From assembly GCA_019614645.1 (NCBI GenBank), contig JABWDB010000005.1, forward strand, positions 10,014,001-10,078,000: a DNA stretch of 64,000 bases. The letters run 5' to 3'. Shown here in pieces: positions 10,495 through 21,028 of this stretch. The notes under the pieces were generated by a model, which was given only the letters and a program-made list of their open reading frames with translations, had not been told where the DNA came from and searched no databases. This stretch comes from Stratiolaelaps scimitus. Its lineage: Eukaryota; Arthropoda; Arachnida; Mesostigmata; Laelapidae. Each line of letters opens with the position of its first letter. Position 1 is the first letter of the stretch. The position numbers and the translations under genes were made by a program.

Positions 10495-11307
10495 CACTGG
10501 CGGCCCAACAGCAGTCCTGCTATCAGCGAATGTTGATTTCCATCTCGTGTAAATAACATAGTAAAACATGTCGTTTACATACGTTGTGCTGTATTTTAAA
10601 GCCAACGTGCTCAACGTGAGTACCGAGCTGCGTATTGTTTTAGAGTAAGATGCTTTCCTTTGCCATTTGTTATATAGATGCATACAATAGATATATGTAG
10701 TTCGTAGAAGATCGGCTGAAGATAGTGGAAGTAGATTCCCGCTTCTTCACTATACCAGCGATGACCGACAGCAGCTGCAAGCTCCCCAGTGGATCAAGCT
10801 GCCATACATAAACCAGATTTTTACTAGACGGTTTCCACCACCTGCTATGCGGAACGCAAGGCCGTCACGAGCCAAACGAACAATGCCTCTGAAAGTAGCG
10901 CGGACTTATGAGTTGTGCAGCGAATGTTATGCAAACCCACGTAGATGGATACAGCCAGTAAAGCAATTGGCATCTCTCAATGTATAGTGTACACTGTCTC
11001 TCCAAAATGTGTCACTTGAACATTTCATGCGAACGTTCGCTCGAAACCCATTTTATCACGATATTACACTATCTATGTGAGGATACATGGAGTGAAAAAA
11101 ACAGTCTATATGACACAGTAACAGGTAGTCGTTAGTGATTATCGTCGCGGGAACCAAATCAAATAGACCACCACTATTGGCAGCAACAGCAACAACCTGT
11201 TTCGGCGATGTTAACCCAGGGGAGAGTTGTGTCCGTGTCGTTCAGGCTAGTGAGTAGTTCATCAAAATACAACTATGCAGGTAGAGACAGACACATAACC
11301 TGATACA
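10495..11307. other. stretch without a gene
   Basis: I see no long frame, repeat or motif of note here. Confidence 0.5.
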
Positions 11308-11630
11308 GTGAGAAATAGAGAGGCGCTGCCTTTTACCCACAGATCGATGCACGCAAAAGTGTGTAGCTGCATATGGACGACAATTTGTTTCTGTTTGCAT
11401 TCTGTTGTATGTGCGCTGTGCGTTCATGTCTGTCGGCCGATTTCGCTCAGCCCGACCCGAAGCACGCGACGCGGCTCCAATGCATCATGCCAAGTTACAT
11501 CGTACAGCAGCGTTTTCTGTCGTGTCCTGATCTGTGCAGATGGGCGTACACATACTTTGGTCGCCGCTCCGCACGTAAGCTTGTTGGTCACGTGCTCTGT
11601 GCCCTTCTCGGCTGCCCCTCCTCTCTCCAC

Positions 11631-11949
11631 AGATCGTCCACTGGGCGCGCAGAGAGAGGCCGAGTTCGCTGCAGTTGCGCAGAGCCTGTGGTCGAGTACC
11701 ACGTATATTCGTGTACGGTGTACCGCCAATAGCTGCAACTATGCGGACCCTGGTCGGTTCCGGGTCTCGCCGACGCCGTCGCCGCGGCCTTCGGCAGCAG
11801 CGGAAATGCCAACGTTAAGCGGCGTGTCGCACGCAAAGGAGTCCTCCGGTGCGTCCGACAACTCGTTGTTCCGGCTCCCGCTACCCCGTCAGCTCACCGA
11901 GTTCCCGCAGGCACCTCCCGGTCGGCCAGACGAGGTAGCGCCTAATTGA
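11631..11949 (+). CDS. hypothetical coding exon, Ser/Pro-rich
   Basis: A plus-strand frame of 213 codons (11308-11949) lacks an ATG at its head. The part after a pyrimidine tract ending in CCACAG (acceptor candidate just before 11631) has strong G/C third positions and a Ser/Pro/Ala-rich composition ending at TGA 11949. A donor candidate GAG|GTAGCG lies about 17 nt before the stop. I infer a possible internal or 5-prime exon. No domain is recognised, and GC richness alone could keep this frame open. Confidence 0.25.
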
Positions 11950-13271
11950 GTAGTGGCTGGCCCGCGATGTCAATCCCAGCAAAGCACCACCCCCAATAAC
12001 CATGAGCTGGCTGGCTTCCATCCCCCGCCAGGGCGCTACAGTCTTCTTCAGCTGCCTCGCTACTGCCTCACTACGAGCGTGCGGCGGTGGTAGTGTCTAA
12101 AGGGAACACGAGACCGTGGGCGAATGGGTCTGGAGTATGGGGGGATGGGGAGAGGAGTAGTGATTCAATTGCTCCTCTATACAAAGAAAAAGAAGAGATC
12201 TAAGAAGCAAGAAAGCCTTCTCCCGCTGTCTTCCGCGTTTGCTCTCTCCTTCTTTCTCTCTCCCTTTTTCTCTGACCGCTCAACCAATCCAACCTGAGTT
12301 CTTCCCAGCTCTTGCGTTCGTTGCGTGGCTGCTGCGGTGTTCCGTCGCCCTGCCTTGGCTCTTGCCGCCTGTCCTTCAGCAGCAGGGTGGCATGTCTGTG
12401 GGGGGCAGAGGAAAAAGGGTCCGGCTTCCCTCACTGTTCGGCTGGCAGCTCACACAGAACGCGGGGTCGGGGCTCATGATGGCGCGACGCGCGGCCTCCA
12501 TCAATCTCGGCGCAAGTCTGACGCACAACTGCATCCGAGACAAGGTTTCCCCACGTCGCACCCTTCCCGCCTCCCATAAGGCCTCTACCCCATTCGTGTC
12601 GCAAATAGGACGCCACGCCGCAGCATCGGCAACGATGCTCGTGGCACAGGAACGGCGCGGCGCGACGCAGACGAACGGATCCCAGTAGTCAGTTAGTCGG
12701 GGACCCGGACAAATGTTGGGGGCTAGCGCCAGCTCAGAGTAGGTAGTGGCCAGAGACCCTTTTCCCCCCGAACAGCAGCGAAACGACACAGGACGAAGTC
12801 TAACAGTCTGCGTACGAGGGAAGTCAAAACGAAAAGAATGTACATCTTCTCCACAAGCGAAATATACCACATGCTGCCAGCTTGACTCGTAGTGAATGTT
12901 TGGAGCTATAATGGGGCGCTTCCCTCGTTGTACAGGCAACGATTGAAATATACATTGAAACTAACATAGCGGCACAGCGTTCACAAGAACACGGAACACG
13001 ATGACGCCAATGTTTACCATAATGGCAATCTCCCACGTATAATACATTACAAGCATCCCTAAAATTCGGCTGCAAAGGAATTTTATGCGTTGACCCTCCT
13101 CCCTTTGCAGCAGGGGCTCCCACAACAGTGGGAAATACAACGGGCGCGTACGCGAATCACAACAACATGTGCAACAATTTCCGTGCGTTTCTGAAAATGG
13201 TTCCCGCAAAACGAAGCTGACTTTCTAGTGGCGTCAATCGAATGTTGGTGTAACAGTCGAGCGGACACATC
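11950..13271. other. GC-rich stretch without a supported gene
   Basis: Overlapping open frames on both strands (plus 12239-12688, minus 12376-12939) lack an ATG at their head and mirror each other, the usual sign of GC-rich non-coding DNA or a transcript leader. A pyrimidine tract lies at 12240-12280. No repeat or RNA gene is recognised. Confidence 0.45.
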
Positions 13272-13772
13272 TTAAAAACATAAATCCCATGATCGTCGCT
13301 CATGGCAAGACGCTTTGCCACAATTCTCTGTTTCCACTGGGCGCGAACAGAGACAATTTCGGAACACTCGCAGCAGGCAACTCCTACATGAATCAAATTG
13401 ACAAGCGTCAATATAATCGATTTTCTCAATTACTATCGATCGAACCCACCACCGAAGGACCTCCGTGGTATCGTCTGATTCGCGATACATTCGATTCGGT
13501 CGGTTGTAAACAAAGCGAACGATGAGAGAGAGAGAGGGAATGAGGGCAAGAACAAGGCGGAACTTTGCATCGTTCGCCTCGAGAAGGGTATTCGCTTTCG
13601 TCTCGAGTACTTTACAGCAGCCACATAATGGGGGAAATGAGATCTGCACAGCAACTAAGGATCTGCATAAATAAGTTTTTGTGTAAAGTTGCACCCCGAC
13701 AAGAAAGTGACTCACACCATCACTTCCGTCGCCTTGCTGCATCGTCGCCGTCGTTGTTTTGTCTTTCAACAT
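13272..13772 (-). CDS. hypothetical 166-residue protein
   Basis: A minus-strand frame opens with a true ATG at 13772 and runs 166 codons to a TAA. Composition is unremarkable, with a Cys-rich C-terminal third (about ten Cys) and one hydrophobic segment around residues 78-90, part of which is encoded by a short CT/GA microsatellite near 13524-13535. No family is recognised. Directly upstream on the same strand another frame (14283 to 13774) is open for 169 codons without a starting ATG, in a different phase. The two could be parts of a spliced or decayed gene, or chance frames in a GC-rich block. Confidence 0.22.
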   Translation of the reverse strand: MLKDKTTTATMQQGDGSDGVSHFLVGVQLYTKTYLCRSLVAVQISFPPLCGCCKVLETKANTLLEANDAKFRLVLALIPSLSLIVRFVYNRPNRMYRESDDTTEVLRWWVRSIVIEKIDYIDACQFDSCRSCLLRVFRNCLCSRPVETENCGKASCHERRSWDLCF

Positions 13773-13773
13773 T

Positions 13774-14283
13774 CTAGCATTGGCTGATCGCTAATCGCGA
13801 AGCGTGCATGTATTTAGCTGCATGGAGAAAAGGATCAAACGGCCTTTTGTCTGGTGAAGCTAGCCTACAGTGTGAGCAAACGTACCATTCATCTCGCTCT
13901 CGCGGTGAGCTCGCGCAGTCTCCTACGATAGCTGACGAGGGCGTAGTGCGCCGGGGCCACTGGCGGGCCCTGGCTGACGTTGGTTCCACACACAGCACCA
14001 CAGCACGGAACACACGTAGCGGTCCGTTTCGATGTTCAGATGCAATAGCAGGAGTGGCAAACGAACTATAAGTTCTGTACCGGAAATCTAGACAACAAGT
14101 TTCACCACCACAGCCACCACTGGAGGAAGCACGAGGGTGCACCACGGAAGGGAATAGGAACGCACGCAGTTCTCTCGAGCTGCTATTGCCGTCTTGTCGA
14201 TCGCGCAGAGCACCATCACAGAGCACTCTGCGGCCAGCGGTCGGGCGGTCGAACAGACAGACCTCTTGGACGATCGGAGACAC
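13774..14283 (-). other. open frame without start codon
   Basis: 169 codons are open on the minus strand between a TGA near 14290 and a TAG at 13774. It has no initiating ATG and no clear acceptor. It abuts the ATG frame at 13772. It is listed because it might be an exon of the same minus-strand gene; no domain is visible. Confidence 0.15.
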
Positions 14284-15838
14284 AATGACTCAGAGCAAGT
14301 GAGTGACGGCGCCCGCCCACGTGATCGGAGGAGCTTTCGGGGGGCTCCGCACGGAGGCGCCACCTGGCCGAGAGGCGAGGACACGCAATCCCACAGCAGT
14401 AGGGAGTAGGGAGCAAGCCAACTGGGAGTACGGTGATCACGCCTTCTGGCGCTAGCTCGGTGATCCACTACGGGTCTCAAGAGAGGCTATACGAGAAGAG
14501 ACTCGCGTAGCGTACGATTGGGGGAGCCAGGGGCCAAGAGCAGAGTAATTGGGGTCCGGGGGGTCGGCGGGGTGTTCGGGAAAGAACCGAGCAAACCGTG
14601 AAGCTCCGGAAGGTTGGCCGCGAGAGCCCTAGCTAGCTAGAGAAGGAAGCTGGCTAACGAGAGTGACTCGGCAAAAATGCCAAGAGGAGGTGAGGTCGGT
14701 CGGGTGGTCGGACGAAGCGTCAAAAATCCCCGCCATCTGACCGTCGGGCCACCATCGAGGCAAGAAGGAGAGCCGACATCTTCCTCGTTCGGTAGAGTTC
14801 GGGCACGGCAGCCCCGTCTCTCTGGACGACGAACCTGAGAGGTAGGCGGTGGCGGCAGCCACCACTGTCAGGAGGAGAGAACAAGAAGGTTACGTCCGTA
14901 GGATTTCCTGCTGTGCGCTAGGTACAAGTGGCGCCAAATGAATGAGCCGCCAGGAGACCCACACCCACGTTCGCTCTCTCACTAACCCCATCCTACAACA
15001 GCAGACATCTCGTAGGGAGAACAGGACGATAGAAAAAGCGCGAAGGAGTCGGAGCTCTTGGCAGTCTCACACAACTGTGCATGGAAAACAACTAGATCTC
15101 GGTTGTGTGACCTGTGATGGGTGCAACTTTCGTTGAAAAGCAGAACACTGGCGATAGCTACCCTCAGTGTTCACCCACTCCGCCCGACCTGCAGGACAGA
15201 CAAAGTGAATTGCAATTGGCCTATGTGTATATGTAGTGTCTTGTGTATTAGCAGTCTGAAAGTGTGCAAATTGGGCCATCTTGCTGAGGAGTATGGAATA
15301 TATTTTTTTATATATATTTATAGATAAATGTTGACAGTAGACGCACATAGTCTACGTAACTCCCGCTCTCGCGGAGTAGAGTAGAGTCTGACTACATGCA
15401 CAGGGTGTATCTCGAAAGGAATTATATAAATCCTGTGCTGCGAGGTGGACCTTAGCAATGCATTAGCATAGTAAAGTACTAAAAATGAGGTCGAACTAAA
15501 GGCGTGGGTTTCGTGTATCATACAATCAAGAGAAAACTATACTTTAGAATACACACCGGATCACTGTTCGTTTATTTCCATTGGGCTTTGATTTTGCCAC
15601 TATGGTAGGTGACCTTGTCATACGCACGTCGTGTTACAATTATTGACATATTACTATATGCGAGAAGATTCATGAAGGTCTACGGTATTCGTTCCTATTT
15701 TTGTTCAAAAATTCAAATCCTCGTTAAAGTATAAATTGTACAATGAAATTTATGTCGCTGAGCTGGTTCCCAAGGAAACGAGTAGCTACGACCATACATG
15801 ACCAAGGGAGCCCTTCGGCAAGCCCTTTCAAGCTACTG
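14284..15838. other. GC-rich passing to AT-rich, no supported gene
   Basis: GC-rich DNA to about 15,150 contains short overlapping frames on both strands only. After that the sequence is AT-richer with stops in all frames. Nothing else is seen. Confidence 0.45.
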
Positions 15839-15840
15839 TA

Positions 15841-15872
15841 TTAGGTTGACGCATAAGTTCATTTGCATACGT
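15841..15872 (+). mobile_element. solitary mariner-type terminal inverted repeat
   Basis: The segment starts TTAGGTTGACGCATAAGTTC, closely resembling the terminal repeats of mariner elements (TTAGGTTGGTGCATAAGT type), and is directly preceded by TA at 15839-15840, the mariner target site. I found no opposite terminal repeat and no D,D34D transposase within the next kilobase. It is therefore a relic or a solo end. Confidence 0.6.
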
Positions 15873-17608
15873 TTTTTACTTTATAAAAATCCCGTAGATT
15901 CAAGAGGCCTGGAGACCAATACATGAGTTCTTTGCCTGCCGTCTTCCTTCGAAAGTGTGCCGACCCGCGCAGGGGGCAACCCCCACGACCAAAGCGCCAT
16001 CTTTGAACTTAGAAAACCTCTATTGAACAGCCCCTTATCTTTAAGAGTCCTTGCCGCATACATACAGACCCAGGCCACATGGCTAGGTGTTACCTCGGCG
16101 AGAGGCGACAAACAAATCATACGTGTCGAAAATACACCACTTTTTTCCACCTGGGCCATCCACCTTTGGAGCACGAAGTCGAGGCAACATTCTGTTCAGC
16201 GCGTAGTGAAATTGCAACTGATGGATAAATTTCTTCATTTTTAGAGGGGCTGGAGCTATCTAATGGTGTATCCACGTAAACTACAGATCAGGGTTAGATG
16301 GGAAACAGCACTTGAAAGGAATACAAACAAACATATCACGCATCAACCAAATATATATGTTCGGTCAAACACGCCGATTTTCTGAGAGTTGACCGCCACA
16401 GCCGACCTAACTGAATCATACCCTGTGCATAGAACCGGATTTCGGTACGGCTTCCAAAGCATACTTGTATCTGTGAACGATATAATGACAACACATCGTA
16501 TTGCTATGCTCAAACGGTCCAGGAGAATCAAGCTATACAAAATGATTGGGAATCGTCGAATCACACCAACATCGAAAACCGCTAGAGCCTGGTATGGACC
16601 TGCACACGAATTTCAATCGAGAACAAAATCTGCCAGCCGTGCAAACTTCTCTGACAGTTTTGTAATATTGTCATCGTGAAGGCACATTTTAACGATAAGA
16701 GGGAAAAACTCCGCGCTGGCCTAATTACAGTGCATGTCCTTGCGCTTCCTGCGAGGGAGCGAACGAGACAAAAAGGCCCTTGCGAAGGGGACGCGACCGA
16801 ACTTCAACAAAGCTAAACGAAGCAGGCCGAAACTCGCCGAGAGGAAGGTGAACATGTATAGTGCACAGCGCAGATCGTCTGCGCGCGGAGCCTGTGATTA
16901 AGGTGGGTTTAGCGATCTTAGACCCGTAGGTAAATAGCTCATATTCGGGTCGACACCGATTTTTAGTGCTGCCGTATTTGCATAATCCTAGAAACCAGTT
17001 TTAGAGTAGCTGTTCATAGCATGTCGCATGGTGAGCGTCGGCTATCATAAATAGCTGCTGCATATGCGGATATGACAGTGAAACGCCATCTAATGTAATA
17101 ATATCATATATAATATTATCCTAACATTACTGTCAGCTATCAGTAGCCAAACGGGTTATAAATGGCTATTTAGCGCCTTTTGAAAAACGGTCCACTTGGA
17201 TGGTATAATCGCCGTGAAATGTTGGCGGAAATGGTGTAAGTAGGGACGACTCCGACTAATAATACGGGTCCAAAAACGTGTTTTCCTTTTCATTTTGCGT
17301 CAATACTGAACCGTCTAGTAAATGACTGAATGACTTCACTTAAAGTTTTCAATTAGAATAAAGACTATAATAGTGACATTGAACGTTGCTCTAAGGTGTA
17401 TCAGATATACTTCAGAAATCACACAATATGACCCTTCCTCGAGAATCGAAACAATAATCGCCGTAACTGAAACAACTTGTGCATTAGTAAGCATCATTGA
17501 AAAACATCTCCAAGTATAAGAACCATTGAGGTCAAACGTATTTACCTATTTCAGCTTATAACAGCTCGAAAAAGGTCTAGTCCTGCAACTGCTCTTATAT
17601 ATCAATCG

Positions 17609-17630
17609 TATATATATATATATATATATA
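17609..17630. repeat. (TA)n microsatellite
   Basis: A pure TA run of about 22 nt. Confidence 0.9.
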
Positions 17631-18112
17631 ACAAGTATATTGCCAGACAATGTACACCCGTATCCGTTATCAGGCTCAACCGTAACACGGGAGGCAGATC
17701 ACAGTGCAATTGCCATATTCTAAATGTCCTATTTCGTAAACCGCACAAATCATTACTCATATCCTCCTCTGCAACTTGTGATGTCGTCATAAGCATCATC
17801 TGACAGCTGTCTGGTCGGCCCGACGACCGGCGAAAGTCACTTAAGCAGCTCACGTCTGTTAGAGCGGGAGCTATTCTGTAATAACCTAATGTGAGCCTGG
17901 TGAAACGCATACGCTCGCATGCTGGGAGAACTTAGCGAAGTAGTATTCAAACAAAAACATATTTTATTACGAAACGGAAGCGCCCTTGCACGGTGTGAAA
18001 GGTCTCTCCGTGGAACTATCACGAAATGGTTATGACGTAGATACGTCCTCTTTGCTTCTATTATAGTATTAGATACATTGTACGCGGGAAGGCTTGGTTC
18101 GTCTGGCCTTTG

Positions 18113-18113
<1 letters not shown>

Positions 18114-18142
<29 letters not shown>
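18114..18142. repeat. (TA)n microsatellite
   Basis: A pure TA run of about 29 nt. Confidence 0.9.
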
Positions 18143-18145
<3 letters not shown>

Positions 18146-20470
18146 CAATGGTGAGCTTCAATTGGGCTGCACGCGGACTGGGATTACGAAAAGTAATTAA
18201 TTTGAAATCAGGAACTAATGAGTTCTTCATTCGAAGCATCGTCTTTTGGGTTTCTGTTGAAACGTACAGCACCTGCAATAAAATTACAATATACTACATA
18301 GAAAAATGCATGCTCACTTTACTAATGGAGGAACAAGTATTGTCTTTTATAGGTTAGCAGACGGTTACGTATTTCATGCTCAGATGAAAGTAGCACCTGG
18401 ACCGCCGCGAAGGCTAACCCGACCGAGAGTTTTTTCATAGTGCGATCCACGCGGCGGTGATCATCTCTGTGAAATCTACTATCAGTTGTTAAGAGCAATG
18501 TCATTGTTGCTATTATTATTTCAATGCTGTGATAGATATCAATGAATCCCGTTCTCTCATACACACCCAGCAACCGCCACCAGCCAACCTATGAGGCCGC
18601 GAATTGAAATTTGCTTGAGGCATGTTCCAAGCCAATATACGTAGGAAGCAAAAGTGATTGATAAACTCCACGATCATGTTCGACACGAGGTGAGGTGAGA
18701 GGGACGCCGAGGATCCGTCCGTCGAAAACGGCAAGCGACAATAAATTGATCCAATATCCGCCGGTAGCTGCCAGCAACGGCTGCAGGTAGCCTAACGCCG
18801 GAGAAATACCGAGTGGTCTCGTGGGTAAACGCCTGTCGACTCCGGCGAAATACTCCTCGCCGTGATTTCTGTCTGTCTAAGATATCCCTCAGGGTCCCGT
18901 CTTCGTCGACCCTTCAAATTCCCTCGCGAACACCTACAACTCTCAAAGGTCGTGTAACGTATAGACAAAGAGAAGCCACTCGCATGAACAGCGATAGGCA
19001 GACATTTTGTTCTCGAAGGAAAACCATTTTGTTTTCAATAAACAAAGCAGGCAAAATCATTTCGCATTGTACAACTGAGCCGGAGACACTTTTGAGCCTT
19101 TCGTACCTGCTACACCTCTCTCTCTCTCGCTCTGTTTCCCTCTCAATCGCACGCTTACGCGCACACGTGCACACACCCACACAGATGGTGGTTAATGATG
19201 GTGATTCAGTTCTCTCCTGACGCTGAGCTGATTCGGATCTTTTTCTGCCTTATCCTTAGCTGAGCAGTGGTACCCTGTTGAAAGCTTCGCTTATGACGTC
19301 ATGGACTGTTCTTCTAGATATGGATAAGCGGTCAAAACGATGGTGTGAGGAACGATAAGGTCAAACGATAAGAAATTTATATTTGAAGTTATCTGAAGCA
19401 TACGTAAAGATAGCTGAGGATCTCTAGCGGGGGTGAGCCAGTGTATTTGTATCGGTACAAGTTATAAAAATAAGATACAAATATATATTCTTTTACAATA
19501 TTACAAATATATATAGTCGACAATGTACCAAGTGGGCACATTTATGGAGCTTCAATATCATTCACAAAATACGCCTTAATTAAGAGAATTTTGTGCTGAT
19601 GAGATGGATGACCCGCCAGGAAAGCAAATGATTTACACACGAAACGATTTTTCCTAAATCGAGCATATCTTCTCGCAAACTACAGAAATACACAATTTTC
19701 TACACAAGTTAAAATCAGCAATCTTTGTGAGATTTAGATATCGGCCATAGTCTCGCGCTAGTCGAATCATCGAGGGACCAGAATGTGTATCGCGAAGATA
19801 TTTATTGCATTTGATCAGGTCAGTTGCTGCACAAAGCAATCCCGTGAACGCTACATGTAGGCCGAGAGTCAGCCGGAAACGCATCAAGATAAGTTGTTAT
19901 TAGAGATTACATTTCTTTATCCGTTTGCAGATGCGCATTGTACGATTCATCCGGGCTCGTCGGAGCTTGCTTCATCATTTCATCCACAAGCCGTGCAAAA
20001 ATGAAGATCTGAAGGGATCAGTGACGCTACACCTGGGTGTAGTTTTCACAGAAAAAAAACTTCATTTCACAGCCCACAATAGGAGGATAGACGGTGTATT
20101 TGATTGAGCGTGGGGGAGGGATTCTGTTTATTTCCTAGCATTTCCGTTGGAATTACTTGGATATAATTTTGCCTTACTATTAGTGGTTTATTAATTTTAT
20201 TATTTTATTATTTTTTTTATTTATTAATTTTACCTCACTATTAATAGCTATTGCGAGAAGCAGATAGGTGTTAAAGAGGCTTCTTCTGTCAGAAAACGAA
20301 TTGAATTTAACGATTAAATTGTCCTTAGATCATTGATTTGTTGAAATTCGATAGAGATATGCATGTACCCGCAGAGCTGCTCAATCCCGGTCAAGTCCTG
20401 GTGCGCACCTCAGGTGAATTTCAAAAGCAGAAAGACAATTCTTGAAGTATGATATCGGATGCAGGTTATG

Positions 20471-21028
20471 TCACGGTGCAGCGACATACTCGGTGACTCG
20501 TTTCGTCACTTGAGAAAACTCGCCACTCCTCCTGTTGTTAAGCGACAACATGCGCACTACAGCAACAATGTGGCCAATTCCGTCATCAACTCGTCCATTC
20601 TGCCCAATGAACTCATCCGTCAAGCCTTTAAGACTTTGGGACCATTCATCTCGCGCTCTGAATACGGTTGCTAACGCTGCCAGAAGAGCAGGGGTTAACT
20701 TGCTCGTAGAGCCTCCGACGATGTATGCGATGTCAGCCCATGATGTCTGCCACGATCCTGAACAGCTCCGTTTGAAAGCCGAGGTAACGAGAGCAACAGG
20801 GTATGCCCCCCGCGTTCATATGTTACGAATAACGAAGCGTGGTGCCGGCGGCGCCTTGGGAGGAACTAGGCCATTTAAAACAAGCCCCACCCCCTCAGTG
20901 ATGTTAAGCTCGCAATAAGCTCGAAGTACGGAGTAAGCTGGCGGCCACTGCCACATCTGAGATGCGTCAGTCCCCTGCACCTTCAAGTGTTTAGGGCGAG
21001 CAGTGCACAGCGAGCAGTGAAGTAACAT
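20471..21028 (-). pseudogene. decayed coding region with one in-frame stop, unknown family
   Basis: On the minus strand one frame runs from ATG 21028 to TGA 20471, broken by only one TGA (20818-20816); the downstream part is 114 codons. The reading has a natural protein composition: few Cys, His and Pro, many Ala/Val/Gly/Asp/Glu, and about 40 percent of codons starting with G. Short sample peptides, each within one uninterrupted stretch, are LTPALLAALATVF, DEWSQSLKGLTDEF and GIGHIVAVVRML. Just upstream (about 21,040-21,110) another frame continues protein-like reading, suggesting a frameshift. The surroundings are AT-rich and gene-poor. I do not recognise the family. A relic of a host gene, a transposon, or an endogenous copy of an RNA-virus structural gene are alternatives. 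The long open frame alone is only modest evidence; the codon pattern adds to it. Confidence 0.5.

Larger units (their letters stand above)
15873..20470. other. AT-rich stretch without a supported gene
   Basis: Small ATG or non-ATG frames (15957-16244, minus 16343-16564, 16389-16679, 18813-19220) show no motifs. An imperfect inverted arrangement lies around 17,050-17,170 (AATGTAATAATAT facing ATATTATCCTAACATT). Microsatellites are (TA)n at 17609-17630 and 18114-18142 and (CT)n at about 19115-19129. AT-rich, T-stretch DNA lies at 20,160-20,240. Confidence 0.5.

Noticed and set aside
15873..16679. mariner transposase downstream of the terminal repeat
   Set aside because: None of the frames here shows the expected helix-turn-helix or D,D34D motifs.
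20535..20918. 127-codon plus-strand frame
   Set aside because: It starts at TTG and lies opposite the minus-strand relic, whose composition is far more protein-like.
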